From Chara braunii (Eukaryota > Streptophyta > Charophyceae > Charales > Characeae): a stretch of DNA of 60,752 bases. A model generated the notes under the pieces. That model saw only the letters and a list, made by a program, of their open reading frames with translations. It was not told where the DNA came from and did no database searches. The stretch lies in NCBI GenBank assembly GCA_003427395.1, contig BFEA01000664.1, positions 567,796-628,547 of the forward strand, read 5' to 3'. Made by a program: the position numbers and the translations under genes. Shown piece after piece: positions 41,393 to 52,577 of this stretch. Position 1 is the stretch's first letter; each line of letters begins with the position of its first letter.

Positions 41393-43700
41393 GCGCTCGA
41401 CACCGCCCTAACTTAAGGGTACGCTCAACCTCATGCCTTTGTCCCCCTCAGAAGAAACCACACACAAAATTGGGTCTACGCAACTTGAGATATCCCCAGC
41501 TCTGTTTTCAGCAACCTAAAAGAAACATCAGGATTCTGAGTCCTCCCAACTTAGGGTGCACATCCTCCTGTTAAAAAACCCCAGAAAGAAACAACAACTT
41601 GTCCGTCCAACTTAGGATAGGCCCAACCCTCAAAGATCATACAGTCAGTCCAGCAAACATAAATAAAACATAGCACTGAGCCAACATCAACTTAAAGGAG
41701 CTCAGCCTTGGGTTGACCCGGTCAAAACACATGCAAAACATATTTCTCCCACCTTCCCCCCAATTTCTTTTGTCTGAATTCACTCAAAGTTTCATTTGAA
41801 CTCTCATATATATTTGTTTATTTAGCCTTTCACAAAACATGTCCTGACATACATAGCAAAATAAAAAGTAATAGCCTGTCATAGTATTATTCAAATACCC
41901 AAAGGAATAACAGTTAGGGGAAGGGATCACACTCGTCAGATGGAATTATACCTGACGTTCCCTACCTCCAAAACCCCGCCTGGGCTCTGGCAGAGTTCCC
42001 GCAATCGGTGGGTGGACCTCCCACAAGGTCTTGATGCAGACCTACGGGTTTCAATCCCGCCTGCCGCCTTCCTCTCGTAACCCCAGATTAGACATAGATT
42101 AAGAAGGATAAAAGTAGATAGATTAAACTCTCGAGATACAAGGGTGGGACAACTCAACTCTCCAATGAGAGGACCTTGAAGTCTGGAATCTCATGAGGGT
42201 CTCGCAATGATGGCCAATAACGCAAGGGACATACCCGGATCTCAGTCACTCCTTGACAATCCTTCAGTCCGCAACAATAATCCCATGCAAGGCCTGCTCA
42301 CCCTTGCAAGTTTCCGTACGTCCTCTCTAACGACTGGTATGGTTATATATTCTTAAGAATGTTGCGTCTACATGGAGCACAATCTTGTGCCCTATTTGAT
42401 CTGGGAGCAAAAAAAGGTCGCCGAATCTAGCAAAAAACAGCGTGCCCAACTACTTTGCGCGGTGGTAGGACACGAAAACGCAGCAACTATAGTACCTATG
42501 TACCGTAGTTAGTGCAACATTTGAATACAGCCAAACACTGCAGTCATGCAGCCAAACGCAGTGTGCTCAGCCTACGCCAAGCAGGCCGCTGTCTACTCAG
42601 CAACCGTGCTAGGTCAGTACACAACATAAACAACGGGTTGCTATTAAGCAGCGATCCATACAAAAATGCATTGTGGTCTCAGTAATATGTGACTGCAAGA
42701 AGAAGGAAAAACACCAGAGTGTAAAAAACACAGCAATCCAGACTCAACAGAACGATGTGTACTCGCCACCAGCGGCCGCCCTTATGCCTTACCAATAAAT
42801 CGTCCAACTGCAGATGCCCATATCACAGCAGCCTGCATCTGAGTCTCCACTGCCTACCCGTACCCAGTCAACAATAGTGATCCTCATACCCCTCCGCAAC
42901 TCTTAGCCCACGCGTGCTGGTCAAGAGTAAATCTTCACCTTCGTGGTTTATTCGCAGTCAGTTCGTCCAACTGACTAGGCAGTATTCCAATCAACAGCCA
43001 GACTTGCAACCTCACGGCTGTCCCACTTCGGTCGGCCGTATGCAGTAATCAGCCGAGCAAGTAGTAATACGTGCAACATCTCCGTTTGTTAGTGTTGGGA
43101 GTTGTTGTTGCCACCGTCAGTGCTGCTGTACGCAGACACAAACATAACTTAACAGCGTTGCTCTAGACATGTGCGCACAGCAGCCCTCCCCTGTATTTAG
43201 TTAGTAGCAGCCCATGCTCTAAATAGCACAGGCCGGACCTATTAGAGAACAGGCTGATATATACATATGAGCCTAGCCCAAGCGGCAGTCTGAACCATAA
43301 GCAGTATGACTTCTGCCTTTGACTCGGCAACCTTTGAATCGGCAGCACGAGGACTGGCTATAGTGGTCGTGGAGTGATAAAGGCACAACAAGCACTGTGT
43401 CCACACTCCCTGAACGTTGAAGCAGCCAATCACGTGTTGTATGTAGCAGCCAATGCTCTACAACAATCGTCCTTTACTAGCAGTGGGCCGGGAAAGATGC
43501 CTGCCTCATAGTCGCTGGAGTTAGCCTCCCCACCAGCCAAGAACAACCATGCACCATCACCCGTGGCAGTGGGGGAAGAATTCTCAATCTATCAGTCCTT
43601 ACTATATTAGAGATAGGCGGGGTTACCCGCCAACTGTCTCTCTCCTCTGCTGCTCCATCTGATGCACCTGGCCACACCTCAAAATTCGATACGGAAGCTT
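41393..43700 (-). repeat. Hairpin-array element, copy C (minus, truncated)
   Basis: It starts, at the R1 junction, with array units: CACCGCCCTAACTTAAGGGT at 41402, degenerate units near 41535 and 41605, and CTGAGC/GCTCAG at 41676-41705, which matches the 38814 unit of copy B. The reverse complement of 41.95-43.7 kb then aligns with 36.4-37.95 kb. The region 42.4-43.45 kb is rich in CAGCC/GCAGT words and has no coding frame that I trust. Confidence 0.7.
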
Positions 43701-45484
43701 CGACAGGTAAGTAAGTCTTGCCTGTTGAGTGGGTCTCCAATTGACTTGTTCCTCCCTGTTATCCCCCCTTCCTTTTGTTTGTCTCCGTATGGTCTACGCT
43801 TGCTCCGTTCACCTGGACTGGATCCCGGCCAGATTCCGGCGAGTTTAGGCAGTAATCCGAACAGCCAAGTGTTACTTCAGACGCAACACCTTGATGAAAA
43901 ATAGGTGGGTTTTTCGCTATTGAAGACGACGATGACGAGCATGCATGGTAGTCAACGTGATATGACGAATATGTCGAAGAGCCTGTTCAAAAATGAGGGC
44001 GAAAGGCATAATCACATCCTACTGGCGATGTCGAAGATGAGTGGGGCTCCACATCACTACCAACTAAATGTGCAAAATGAGAATGAATCTTCCACTAGAA
44101 CACGGGAAGATACGTAATTTTATTTAATTATTTATTTCCCTTCCCTTTTTTTTTGTTTTTCTCTTATGTATGTACGAGGCAAGCCCGACATCCAGATTCA
44201 GTCACTCCTTGTTCCTTCTACGGTCTACCTTCCACTACGTCTATCTACTATACTCTCTCTCTCTCTCTTTACCTCTTTTACTCCTTGCACACCTGCTGCT
44301 TGCTTCGTGCGCTCTCCCGCGCGCGCAATCTTATGACCACTCCCAGCGTGTGAACGCATGTGGCCACTTATATGGCCAGGTTCACTCAGCTGAGAAACGC
44401 CAATTCTACAGGGAATAGAAGCTCACGCCTCGACCGAGGCAGCGAGCCAGAATAAGATCGACAACCACGATCGGGAAAAGGACACCAATATTACGGCCTT
44501 GGAGAACGCACTACGAGTGTAATGACGAAGAAGATCGCTGTCGGGACCGCGGCTTCGATCCAGACGAAGGTGATGACCGAAGTGGCGAGGCGCGGAAGTG
44601 GGGAAGAGGTCATGTCGGTCACCACGACAAGTATTGGTTATAGCAAGGCCTCCACCTTCAATAGGGTGAGCATCGTACTGGCCAATAGTTAAGTCTCCTT
44701 CTTCGTGGTTGTCCTCTCGGCACTCCCTTCGTTAGTGATCAGCAATTTCATTACGAATCTCCCGCCAGGACTTATCCAGATGTAACAACAGGTAAGTCCT
44801 ACTTGCTTTCTATTCGCTCCCTCATACGTGGGCAGGTGCTGGCGTCAAGGAGAGCACACGAGCACAACGGGCCTCGCGACCGTGTTGATGGGCGCAATCA
44901 ACACCTCATGAGCTGAGGACCACCCCGATCGTGAGTGTGGTAAGTAAACGAAGTCTCCTCCTTACTCCTAATCCGTTCTCTTCCCTTGTCGACTCTCCTC
45001 CTCGATCTCTTTCCATTCCTTTTCAATCCTGTCTCATCTTTTCCGGCCCGCAGACTCTCTCGTCGTAACTTACAGTCTAGGAGCGTACCTACCCCGCATC
45101 TCAGCCAGATCCGGTCGTCCCACCCAGCGGGTATAGGTCCGTCAACGTTGAAGGCCGGACTCTTAGTGGAACGAGGCATAACTCGTCACCACGACGCGAC
45201 GTTCGATCCACCCAGCCTCGCCAGCTCTTTGAGGTAAGCACTCAGTTATCCTTCTCTCCTCTGTCCCATCAGCTCCCTGCCTTCTTCATCCTTGCGCGTC
45301 TATTCCTTCTCGTTCTTCCAAGTTCACACCACCTCCTTCCCCTGGTGGCTCTCACGCATCCGATACTCAGAGTATAGCGCTAGCAGCCGGTTTCAACGCA
45401 CCATGCCGATAGAGCATCGCCCAACATCCCAAAAGAGAAAGTTGTGCTACCTCGATTTATACGTGTTATCCTTGCGCAGGGGCC

Positions 45485-45516
<32 letters not shown>

Positions 45517-45600
45517 ACGGATGTTCCGCAGAACCACGGCCGAGTGGGCTGTGAAATACCATCGTTTGGCTGATCGACCCCAGGTAAGCCAGAAAGATTC
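43701..45600 (+). other. Candidate spliced, possibly non-coding, transcript
   Basis: Several strong splice-site pairs occur on plus. A donor GACAG/GTAAGT lies at 43707. Intron 44940-45053 runs GTAAGT to a CT-rich tract ending CCGCAG; intron 45234-45322 runs GTAAGC to a pyrimidine tract ending CCAAG. A donor CCCAG/GTAAGC lies at 45584. The implied exons are 45054-45233 and 45323-45583. The first is open in one frame, but the join hits stops, so I do not propose a protein. The second exon contains a U6-like sequence in antisense. A CT microsatellite (44255-44271) lies upstream. Confidence 0.3.
45451..45534 (-). ncRNA. U6 snRNA-like sequence, nearly complete (pseudogene likely)
   Basis: Read on minus from 45534: a short 5' hairpin (GTTC-TGCG-GAAC), ACATCCGTTAAAATTGGAAC, GATACAGAGAAGATTAGCAT (with the ACAGAGA box), GGCCCCTGCGCAAGGAT, ACACGTATAAATCGAG. 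Compared with plant U6 as I know it, the core is intact except GATGACACGC to GATAACACGT. The 5' stem differs but still pairs. U6 ACAGAGA binds the 5' splice site in the spliceosome. No TATA box at about -25, no plant upstream sequence element and no T-run after the 3' end are visible, so it is more likely a retrocopy or repeat-borne copy than an active gene. Confidence 0.8.
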
Positions 45601-46714
45601 GGTTTTACTTAGCTGATTCCATCGTCTGGATCCGAACACGGGTCTGTATTTCCATCAGTTCATGGGTGCACCCATTGAACTAGGCTCCTGGTCTTCACAG
45701 TCGGTTCTGAGATCGGTACCGGGCCTCGTCCCAAACAGAAAAAAACTAAAATAAAAAAATTAATATTAGTAAAATTTAAAAATAAAAACTTTAGAAAAAA
45801 CGGATAGGACCGCTGACACTTGATCCTCGGTCCTGTCCCACGGGCCCGCGGTCGGAACTTCTCGCAAAAACCAAGAGGGACAGTCTCATGGGACCCTCAA
45901 CCCCTCGGCTTTTTCCTCCAACACGCTCCACTGCTCCGCTGCTCATTGTTGGCCTCGATCCCGAGATCCACAAGGTGAAAGTCTAGTGTCGTAACCAATA
46001 GGGCTAAGCCCAAGCCTGAATTGGTTGTGCACTGCCCTGTATGCGAATAGTATGACCGACCGGTCTGGGCCTGTAGGCGGTGCCCCAGGCCGTTTGCTAA
46101 CCTACAGCCCGCGTCCAAGGCCCCGTAATGCCGCATTTGGTTGTCTCGAGGGCAAGGCTCCGCTTGGCTCACCACACTCGCTTGCTCCACCATGTTATGG
46201 TTGCGGACCAAGCCTCTCATAGCCTACCATGAGCGCCTTTCTATCTCCCCTCAGTCGAAGAAACCCCGACTTCTGCTCTAGTCTGTGTCATCCTTACTTG
46301 GCTTCAGCGGCGGCTCCTACTATCGACGGTGCACGGTCCACCTAGTGCCCGCGAAATTTCACACGGTGCCGCTCTGAAACGTCGGCCTCTAGTAAGTCAC
46401 ACAACATTCTCCTCTAGTCACAGTCCTACTTGATCAACCCTGCGCTGCCCATAATTCCGTCCGTGCATGCGAGGTTGCGACTGCCTCAGAAATTCTAGCC
46501 TAACACTTACTTGTTCTACCGGCGTCTCATAGTCTTTCTTGATCAAGGTTCGGTCAAGCTAGCGCGTGCCCACAAAGTGCACGCTCACACACCCTCTAAT
46601 CAACTTGAAAGCGTATGCCACTACCAACCCATGAGGAGTGGTTGTGGCTGCACAAAATGGGGCACGCCCCTAGATACCGTCACCGAGCGTACTTCCTATA
46701 AGTTGCAAAAAGGC
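45601..46714. other. Non-coding stretch, nothing recognised
   Basis: An AT-rich segment of A-runs lies at 45738-45800. The rest is unassigned. Minus (46220-45897) and plus (46025-46222) frames overlap and lack motifs. Confidence 0.35.
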
Positions 46715-46744
46715 GCCCAAATACCCTTGTAAGGGTATTCGGGC
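46715..46744. repeat. Palindromic hairpin, AAATACCCT family, copy 3
   Basis: GCCCAAATACCCTT and AAGGGTATTCGGGC pair 13 of 14 with only GT between them, an almost perfect palindrome. The basal GCCC/GGGC is private to this copy. Confidence 0.9.
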
Positions 46745-47195
46745 CGACAACGTGCACACACATTCAACCGTAGTAATATATATTTCTCTGCTTTTACAGT
46801 AGATTCATTCCATATAGCCCGCATTGTCGATGTTAGTAGCGTGAGGTAGCCGCGCTTGTTCACGCACACTCTCACACACACGCACACAAGCATATATTCC
46901 GGTAGATTTACTTGACCCCTTTTCGCTCACTCGATCGAAGGAAGTAGCATAGATTTCACCCCTGCGATTCATCACATGTACACATACTGTCCATTTGAAC
47001 AAGTATGGAGGCGCGTATTTCCATGTTTAATCAGAAGATCTCTTAGTTTTAACTCATTCTTCTTGTGAAAGTAGCATGAGGTAGTCGCTTGATATACGCG
47101 TTCGCTCATACACCCACAATTCAGTAGTAATGTATACTTTCATGTTGTAGTGGTAGATACATTCAGTCTCATTCATTCGAGGTATCACACTAACG
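46745..47195 (+). repeat. Degenerate approximately 150-bp repeat, cluster 2
   Basis: Successive modules are GTAGATT(C)A(T)T..., TTAGTAGCGTGAGGTAGCCG (46831), CACACTCTCACACACACGCA, GGTAGATTTACTTGACC, GAAGGAAGTAGCATAG, GAAAGTAGCATGAGGTAGTC (47068), TTTCATGTTGTAGTGGTAGA (47139). The same order is seen at 27.97-28.57 kb. Confidence 0.5.
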
Positions 47196-48189
47196 GCCGC
47201 GAGGTAGGAGGCTTACCTGTTGGTAGGTGTGTAGCTCTGTGAAGTAACTCGGACGATCAACGTACGCAGAGCCTCCTCTCCAAGCTTCGATGCCTCTAAG
47301 ACATACGGAATGTGTTCGTCATGAGTGTCGAGACAATGGCAATGCCTCGACAAAGGCCGCAATTGTCCCTCCCCGAAGTCTACGGGATAAGGGTGCCGAA
47401 GTTGGGGATAGGCAATACGTAAGTTGCTTTCACCCTCTCTCCCTTCTTTTCCCTTATGCCTCGATTTTTCTCTCTCTTCCCTTCTCGATTCCTCGTCGTT
47501 GTCTTAATCGCCGTCGCCTGCTAAGTGCCTCCTCACCAAGTCACATGATCTGCTATATTGAGCAGCGTACAACTATCGGTCGTCCCTTGCAACTCGACAT
47601 TCTCATGAAACATGCACAGGGAGTCCTTCGTCACTCAAGTACAATGTCCAAAAACCCACGCTCAGAACACCGCCATCGCTGACTGCCACAACAGTATGTC
47701 GGTCCTCCCTCCTTCTCCTTCTTCGCTTCTTCTTCTTCTTTTTCTTCTTCTTTTTCCGCTTTCTTCTCTCTCATATTCCCGCGTCACCTCTTTCCTCGGC
47801 GTGCGCTACCCCCGTGCCAATCCTCCTTTTGCACATTCTAGCTCGTCCTTCCTGCACACTCCATCATGACTTCGCGTGTTTTCCGCACGAGATCCCAGTG
47901 CTGGGCGGAGTCAGCTCTACCGGGTCTCTTCGGGGTTCTCAGCCTCTCACTGAATCTGCCCTGAACTTGGGCCAGATTCACGAGAGTAAATCTAAGAGTA
48001 TCTGATTTCAGGGCCCAAAATCGAATCTAACTAATAATAAAAGTATAAAGAAAAAAAGAATCCCGAAAAACCTCCTACTAACTGCCCCGTTGTGCCAACC
48101 GTTACAACGACCCTGACTGTATCTAACCCTGTTACTAAGGTCACGGGTTCAAGCCCCGATCGACCAAGCACCGGCTGAAAAGTTGAAGA
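47196..48189 (+). other. Candidate exon/intron sequence, product unknown
   Basis: A donor GCAATAC/GTAAGTTG lies at about 47420, followed by a CT-rich stretch and a GCTAAG acceptor-like end near 47524. A second CT-rich tract (47700-47790) precedes 47814-48005. A B-box-like CACGGGTTCAAGCCCCGAT lies at 48143 but has no matching tRNA structure. No recognisable protein. Confidence 0.25.
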
Positions 48190-48290
48190 GCTCCCTAATA
48201 AAAGGAGTTAGCTCAAGGGTTGACAGATTCGTCCCCTGCACCTTTCGCCTGATAATCTCGTGCTTAACCTACCGAGCTAGCTCTCACTTC
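48190..48290 (-). ncRNA. tRNA-like relic (minus)
   Basis: Read on minus: GAGAGCTAGCTCGGTAGGTT then AAGCAC (A-box region), later GGGGACGAATCTGTC at the B-box position and GAGCTAACTCC closing the stem with GAGAGCTAGCTC. This is the same architecture as 15528-15616, with a degraded B-box. Confidence 0.4.
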
Positions 48291-49923
48291 AAATAGGAGC
48301 GGAACAACCACTTATATATGGAGTACTGGCTCACCCCCTTCTAGCGGCCTGACGCGTTTTCTTAAGTTTGTTTGTTATGCATGCTCACCGGCTTGTGTAC
48401 TTGTCTGGGTTTTTGCCGGTTTGAGCGCGTGGTGACCAGCAAGGGCATTTGATTCATGGGAGCCCGATGGCTCGTACTTACCCGTAATCATGACATTTGA
48501 GGGTTGCGGCGAGGAAAAACACTCAAGTGGCAGGTAGGTCGGTACCACACCAAGTAATAGGTAGATATGCCTGGGTATTCAAGGTCGGACAAGCTGGCAT
48601 TTTGCGTGTCGTAGATGTACCTTAACATATCAATAACTTAATCAACCCCTCGATTTTCCTGGTCGAAGGGTATTAGTATTGATCCAAACTACCACAGCGT
48701 GCGTCATAATGATGCGTGCTCATACGAATTCTAAGTTCAGACCGATTCCTCCATGGTGGTCGGCGCAACCGACATGTCGATTGCAAAATCATGGCCAAAT
48801 ACCCTTGTAAGGGTATTTCGTCCGACAGCGCGATCACTACAGCGCATGACAGTAAAAGTTCGAATGTATAGTGACAGTGCAGGCTAATGACCATATAAGC
48901 GTGCAGGCTTATGCGGCCATACGAGCGTGGTGACTGTATGGGTGAGTGTCGCCGTGTCAGTCTATAAGTGTCTGAATGACTTTGGACACTACGGTTTTGG
49001 TTAAGCTGTGTGAACCTACAAGTTTTCACGGGACCTACGAGTCTCAGTTACCAATCAAAATCCCTGGGTTTGAGTGATCATGATGTTTTCTTAAGAAAGT
49101 GAGGTTGAGTAATGAGTTGCAGGGGGAGGAAACGACAGTATAGGAAAATACTTTATTTAATTGTTAAATTCTTGCTGGATGAGGACAAGTGTTGGTAGTA
49201 ACAAATGCTTCAGGCGTGGGTTAGAAGTTGGCTAATCAGACAGGGACGGTGAAACAATGTTTATTCGCCTTGTGGCATTGTGGACGAAGCCCGAGATTGT
49301 GATGCAAACTTCATGTATATTCTAGTGACCCCTCCGGTGTTGGAGGACTGCACAACTGAAGATGGCTTGTGATAAATGTTATGGATCCAACTCACAATTG
49401 GGAGTAGGCCGCAAATTCGGTTCATTGATTGGAGCAGAATTTCACGATTTTATCCAGACCTTCGCATTTGCTAAAAACCTTGTTGCTCAGAGTGAGAATG
49501 CGAATGTACCCTTGATCCTCCTCTGTCTACCCTACAGGTGAGTTAAAATTTCTAGAAAGAAAAATTACATAAACAATCGTCATGGAGTTCAACTGAAGTG
49601 GAAACCCTTTTTTATGAGATCGACAACCTTTCAGGATCTAGGTTAAGTAGGACATGTGAATCGCGCTGTGAAGTTTTATCTTACTTGTAAGAAGAAGACT
49701 CATCTCTGGCAAAATGCAGTTCCCCCCCCCTTTTCCGCTCTGTAAGAGGGATCTCTTTCATGACTGACATACTGGTATGGGACAAATTCTGAATTTTCAG
49801 ATTTGTAACGACAAAAGGGAATTAGACTCTAAGTCCGTGTTAATTTTGTGAACAAAGGGGAGTGGGTTTTAGCAGGTGCCTATTGTAAACTAGCTTCTTT
49901 AAGACTGAAGGTTATAGCTGCAG
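48291..49923. other. Non-coding stretch with one family hairpin
   Basis: It contains the AAATACCCTT/AAGGGTATTT palindrome at 48797-48818. Repeated words GTGCAGGCTTATGCGGCCAT/GTGCAGGCTAATGACCAT lie near 48879-48920. Otherwise I recognise nothing. Confidence 0.4.
48797..48818. repeat. Palindromic hairpin, AAATACCCT family, copy 4
   Basis: AAATACCCTT-GT-AAGGGTATTT, a perfect 10-bp stem. Flanks do not extend the pairing cleanly. Confidence 0.85.
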
Positions 49924-51270
49924 TTGCTTGGGGCGTTAGTCGTGGGCATAGGCGACTTGCGGAACACTCGGTCGCTCTTGTATGGTCCAGACGACGCCAG
50001 TGACTATGCTACTTACCCTCAACGCCATTTCGAAACTAGAACTCTGAGGGACTGGAACAGAGGAATGAAAGAAGAGGAGGTACAGGTGGTGAATTGTGGG
50101 ATCTGAAAAGACAAGAATGAAGGATGGTGAGAAGATGCGCGCAGAGACATGGAATCACATAGACAGACACAGAGGGAGCAAGCACTCAAGAAGGTTAGAG
50201 AAGAAAAATACATCAAGTATGTAATTTACTTTTATGACCATGACGGCAAAGTGCACAACACTGGTTCGTTTCTGGAGACGGTGGAGCAGTCCAAGGCTCA
50301 GCTCGAGTAAACCCAAAGGTGTCTAGACTCTTCTCTTAAGATCCCCATCTGAATCAGCAAGTGTCACTCCACAATCTGCAACTCTTTCAGCGTTTCCGAT
50401 ACTGAGTGATCAGAATTCAGTGACTTATTGACTCAGCAACATGTTGTCACTTGTGCTACTCAAGAGTTTCGGTCCGAAGTAATCGACATCCAATTGTTCT
50501 CATTTGACACAAAGATCAGTATGAACCAGACAACATTGATATCAAAGGACGTAAGGATCAATAGGAATCGAGACTGTCCTCGGCAGAAGACGCAAAGATT
50601 ATTTTCAGCATACATGAGCTTAATTCAGCCTTCTCCAGTCAGTAAGTCAGTGTTGGCCAGTCTCAACAGTATTGCCTCCAGAGTTGTTTTCCAGTACAAA
50701 TATATCAGTGTTGTTGGTTTCAGGCAAGGGGACCTGTCAGTCTTTGTTGTCCTCACCCGATTCGTGGGCGACACTATCCATGACATGAGACCTACATGAA
50801 GAAAGGCAAAGAGACTCATGAGCATTTTGATTCAGTCTGAGTTTCGGCAGCCAAGTACCTTGAAGAGAGAGAGAGAGAACTCAACGAGAGTGGTACCAAG
50901 CTGATCCGTAGCTTTGGACTCAAGCTCTATACTGATTATCTCAAGCCTCCAATACCTTTCACTCTCGTAGATGGTTCTTGCTAGGGAGACTTGGTAGATC
51001 TAGCCAAGAGGTATATCTCGCCTGCAATGATTGATTACGAAGCAGTGACAGAACCCTCAGATTTCCAACATCTTAGACGAGGGATCTTTTCTCAACCATA
51101 TCTTTCTACTCTATAGGAGGAGTTTTGTGTTATGGTTGACTTCCGCATTATGGGAATTGGATGGAAGTTTTCAGAGCTTGCAGGTTTCAGGCGGTTCTAC
51201 ATTCAGAGGCCACAACCTCAGGAAGTACATAGGCGTGGCTCAAGACACAGCAAACGCACAACCAAATGAG
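49924..51270 (+). pseudogene. Gag-like relic, second copy (plus)
   Basis: Open pieces include 49924-50106 (TYPQRHFETRTLRDWNRG) and 50428-50799 (123 codons). The segment PVSKSVLASLNSIASRVVFQ then YKYISVVGF matches the module SKEELYYLNSITTRVVFPYK in the 2.7-2.9 kb gag-like region. Further on, ELAGFRRFYIQRPQPQEVHR leads to a stop near 51268. Stops at 50104, 50308 and others, plus a stretch of GAGAGAGA (50868-50877), interrupt it. No protease or RT follows on plus, because the left direct repeat of the next unit begins about 0.5 kb downstream. It is a truncated relative of the first element's gag region. Confidence 0.5.
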
Positions 51271-51759
51271 AGATCAGTGATGAGACTTTAGAGGGATGAG
51301 TGAGGACGCCTAACGGGTGTCAGCCATGCCTATTTATTTGTACTTTCTGAGACTATTATGAGTCCTCACTCTTCCCTCGTTTATCCTTGTCATTGCTCGA
51401 GTCAGTCAGTCTTGCATCGCCTACATTGCCTTTGCTTGATGATCATGTTCTCTGAAGACCTTGTCGCAATTCTCAAAATTAGTAGAGTGGCAAAATTAAT
51501 GCATGCATGACACATCTGAATCCTATGATTATTATTTGCATGATCTTTACTGTTTCGAATCAAAATAAAATAGTCATAAGACCGGGGATCGACGAAGACC
51601 GCAATTGAAGGGTCTCGCTCGAAGCCGGACGCACACAACAGGAAGGGATTTGCTTAATTTATTTTATTTTATTATTGCAAACGCCAACAACAAAAATCTT
51701 GCATGACAGCCTATTGGTTTTCCGGTCGCCTGAAGTGGTTCGACTGGGAAAAAGTGCGA
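51271..51759. other. Spacer before the direct repeat
   Basis: No gene is identified. ATTTATTTTATTTTATTATT at 51657-51676 is simple sequence. Confidence 0.35.
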
Positions 51760-52290
51760 CAGCGTGTCGGTTGGTTGTAGGGCATTCATTAGAAAACCCC
51801 GCTCGATAATAACCGACCTCAAAAGATGTACCAAGCCAAGTACTTGGTCAACATACAAATCGTCTACTACTAGTTTCACCACTGCTTCGTGCAACCTTTT
51901 TTTTTTTTCCACACCAAAGTCGAGGTGCCGACCTTAGGCGCCAGGTAAGGTGGGGAATTTTTTTAATTGGGGGGGTTGCGTCCAAATCCTCGAAAAATAA
52001 TATGTTGTAGCGGTCTGGGGGCCATGCACATCTGGTGTCTATTCATGGATGGGTGGTTAGGTACTCGACCAGGTGCTACACTAAGGGCAGATGGGAGGAG
52101 AAATCATGAACCCGGGTAAATATAGGCAAGTCAGGATTAGGTTCCGACCCAGGATACAGGTTCGAAACCCTTCAATAGTGGGGTCCAAGTATCAACTTAC
52201 CCTGTGTGTTTTCCGTAGGAATATCCTTAGTTTGGATTCCGACCACCAATGTTGGTTCTTGCATGCATATATTTTTCTAATAGCTTGTGT
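51760..52290. repeat. Direct repeat, left copy (about 530 bp)
   Basis: This aligns collinearly with 59612-60140. Shared words include AAAACCCC(G/A)CTCGATAATA, CACTGCTTCGTGCAACCT, GGTGGGGAATTTTT, ATTCATGGATGGGTGGTTAG, GTACTCGACCAGGTGCTACA, AAATCATGAACCCGGGTAAA, TTGGGGTCC-like, GTGTGTTTTCCGTAGGAATA. Both copies are followed by a GT-rich microsatellite. They could be LTRs or the pseudo-LTRs of a Penelope-like element; the outer limits are approximate. Confidence 0.85.
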
Positions 52291-52324
52291 GTATTTGTGT
52301 GTGTGTGTATGTGTGTGTGTGTAT

Positions 52325-52357
<33 letters not shown>
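52285..52357 (+). repeat. (GT)n microsatellite
   Basis: GT dinucleotide tract with AT interruptions, immediately after the left direct repeat. The corresponding position after the right repeat (about 60130-60170) is also GT-rich. Confidence 0.95.
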
Positions 52358-52577
52358 TCACCCACTTCTCCTACAGGGCTGCCTAGGCTGGGATAGGTAT
52401 CCGTAAGGGTACCTGCTCCAAACAAGTCCCTACAGATATCGATACTTATGATTTGCTACTGTTGAATCACACACATATACTCGATTCAGACAAACAAGGT
52501 TAGTATTTCGAACAAGATTGAAGGGACCTCTCAACCTGCTTAACGTCACATCTGAAAGGGTGAAAGTTCTGTGGATT

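Noticed and set aside
45535-45597. U1 snRNA 5' end on minus (GGCTTACCTGG) fused to U6
   Set aside because: The match is limited to about nine bases, which are also the complement of any strong 5' splice site; the following bases do not follow U1.
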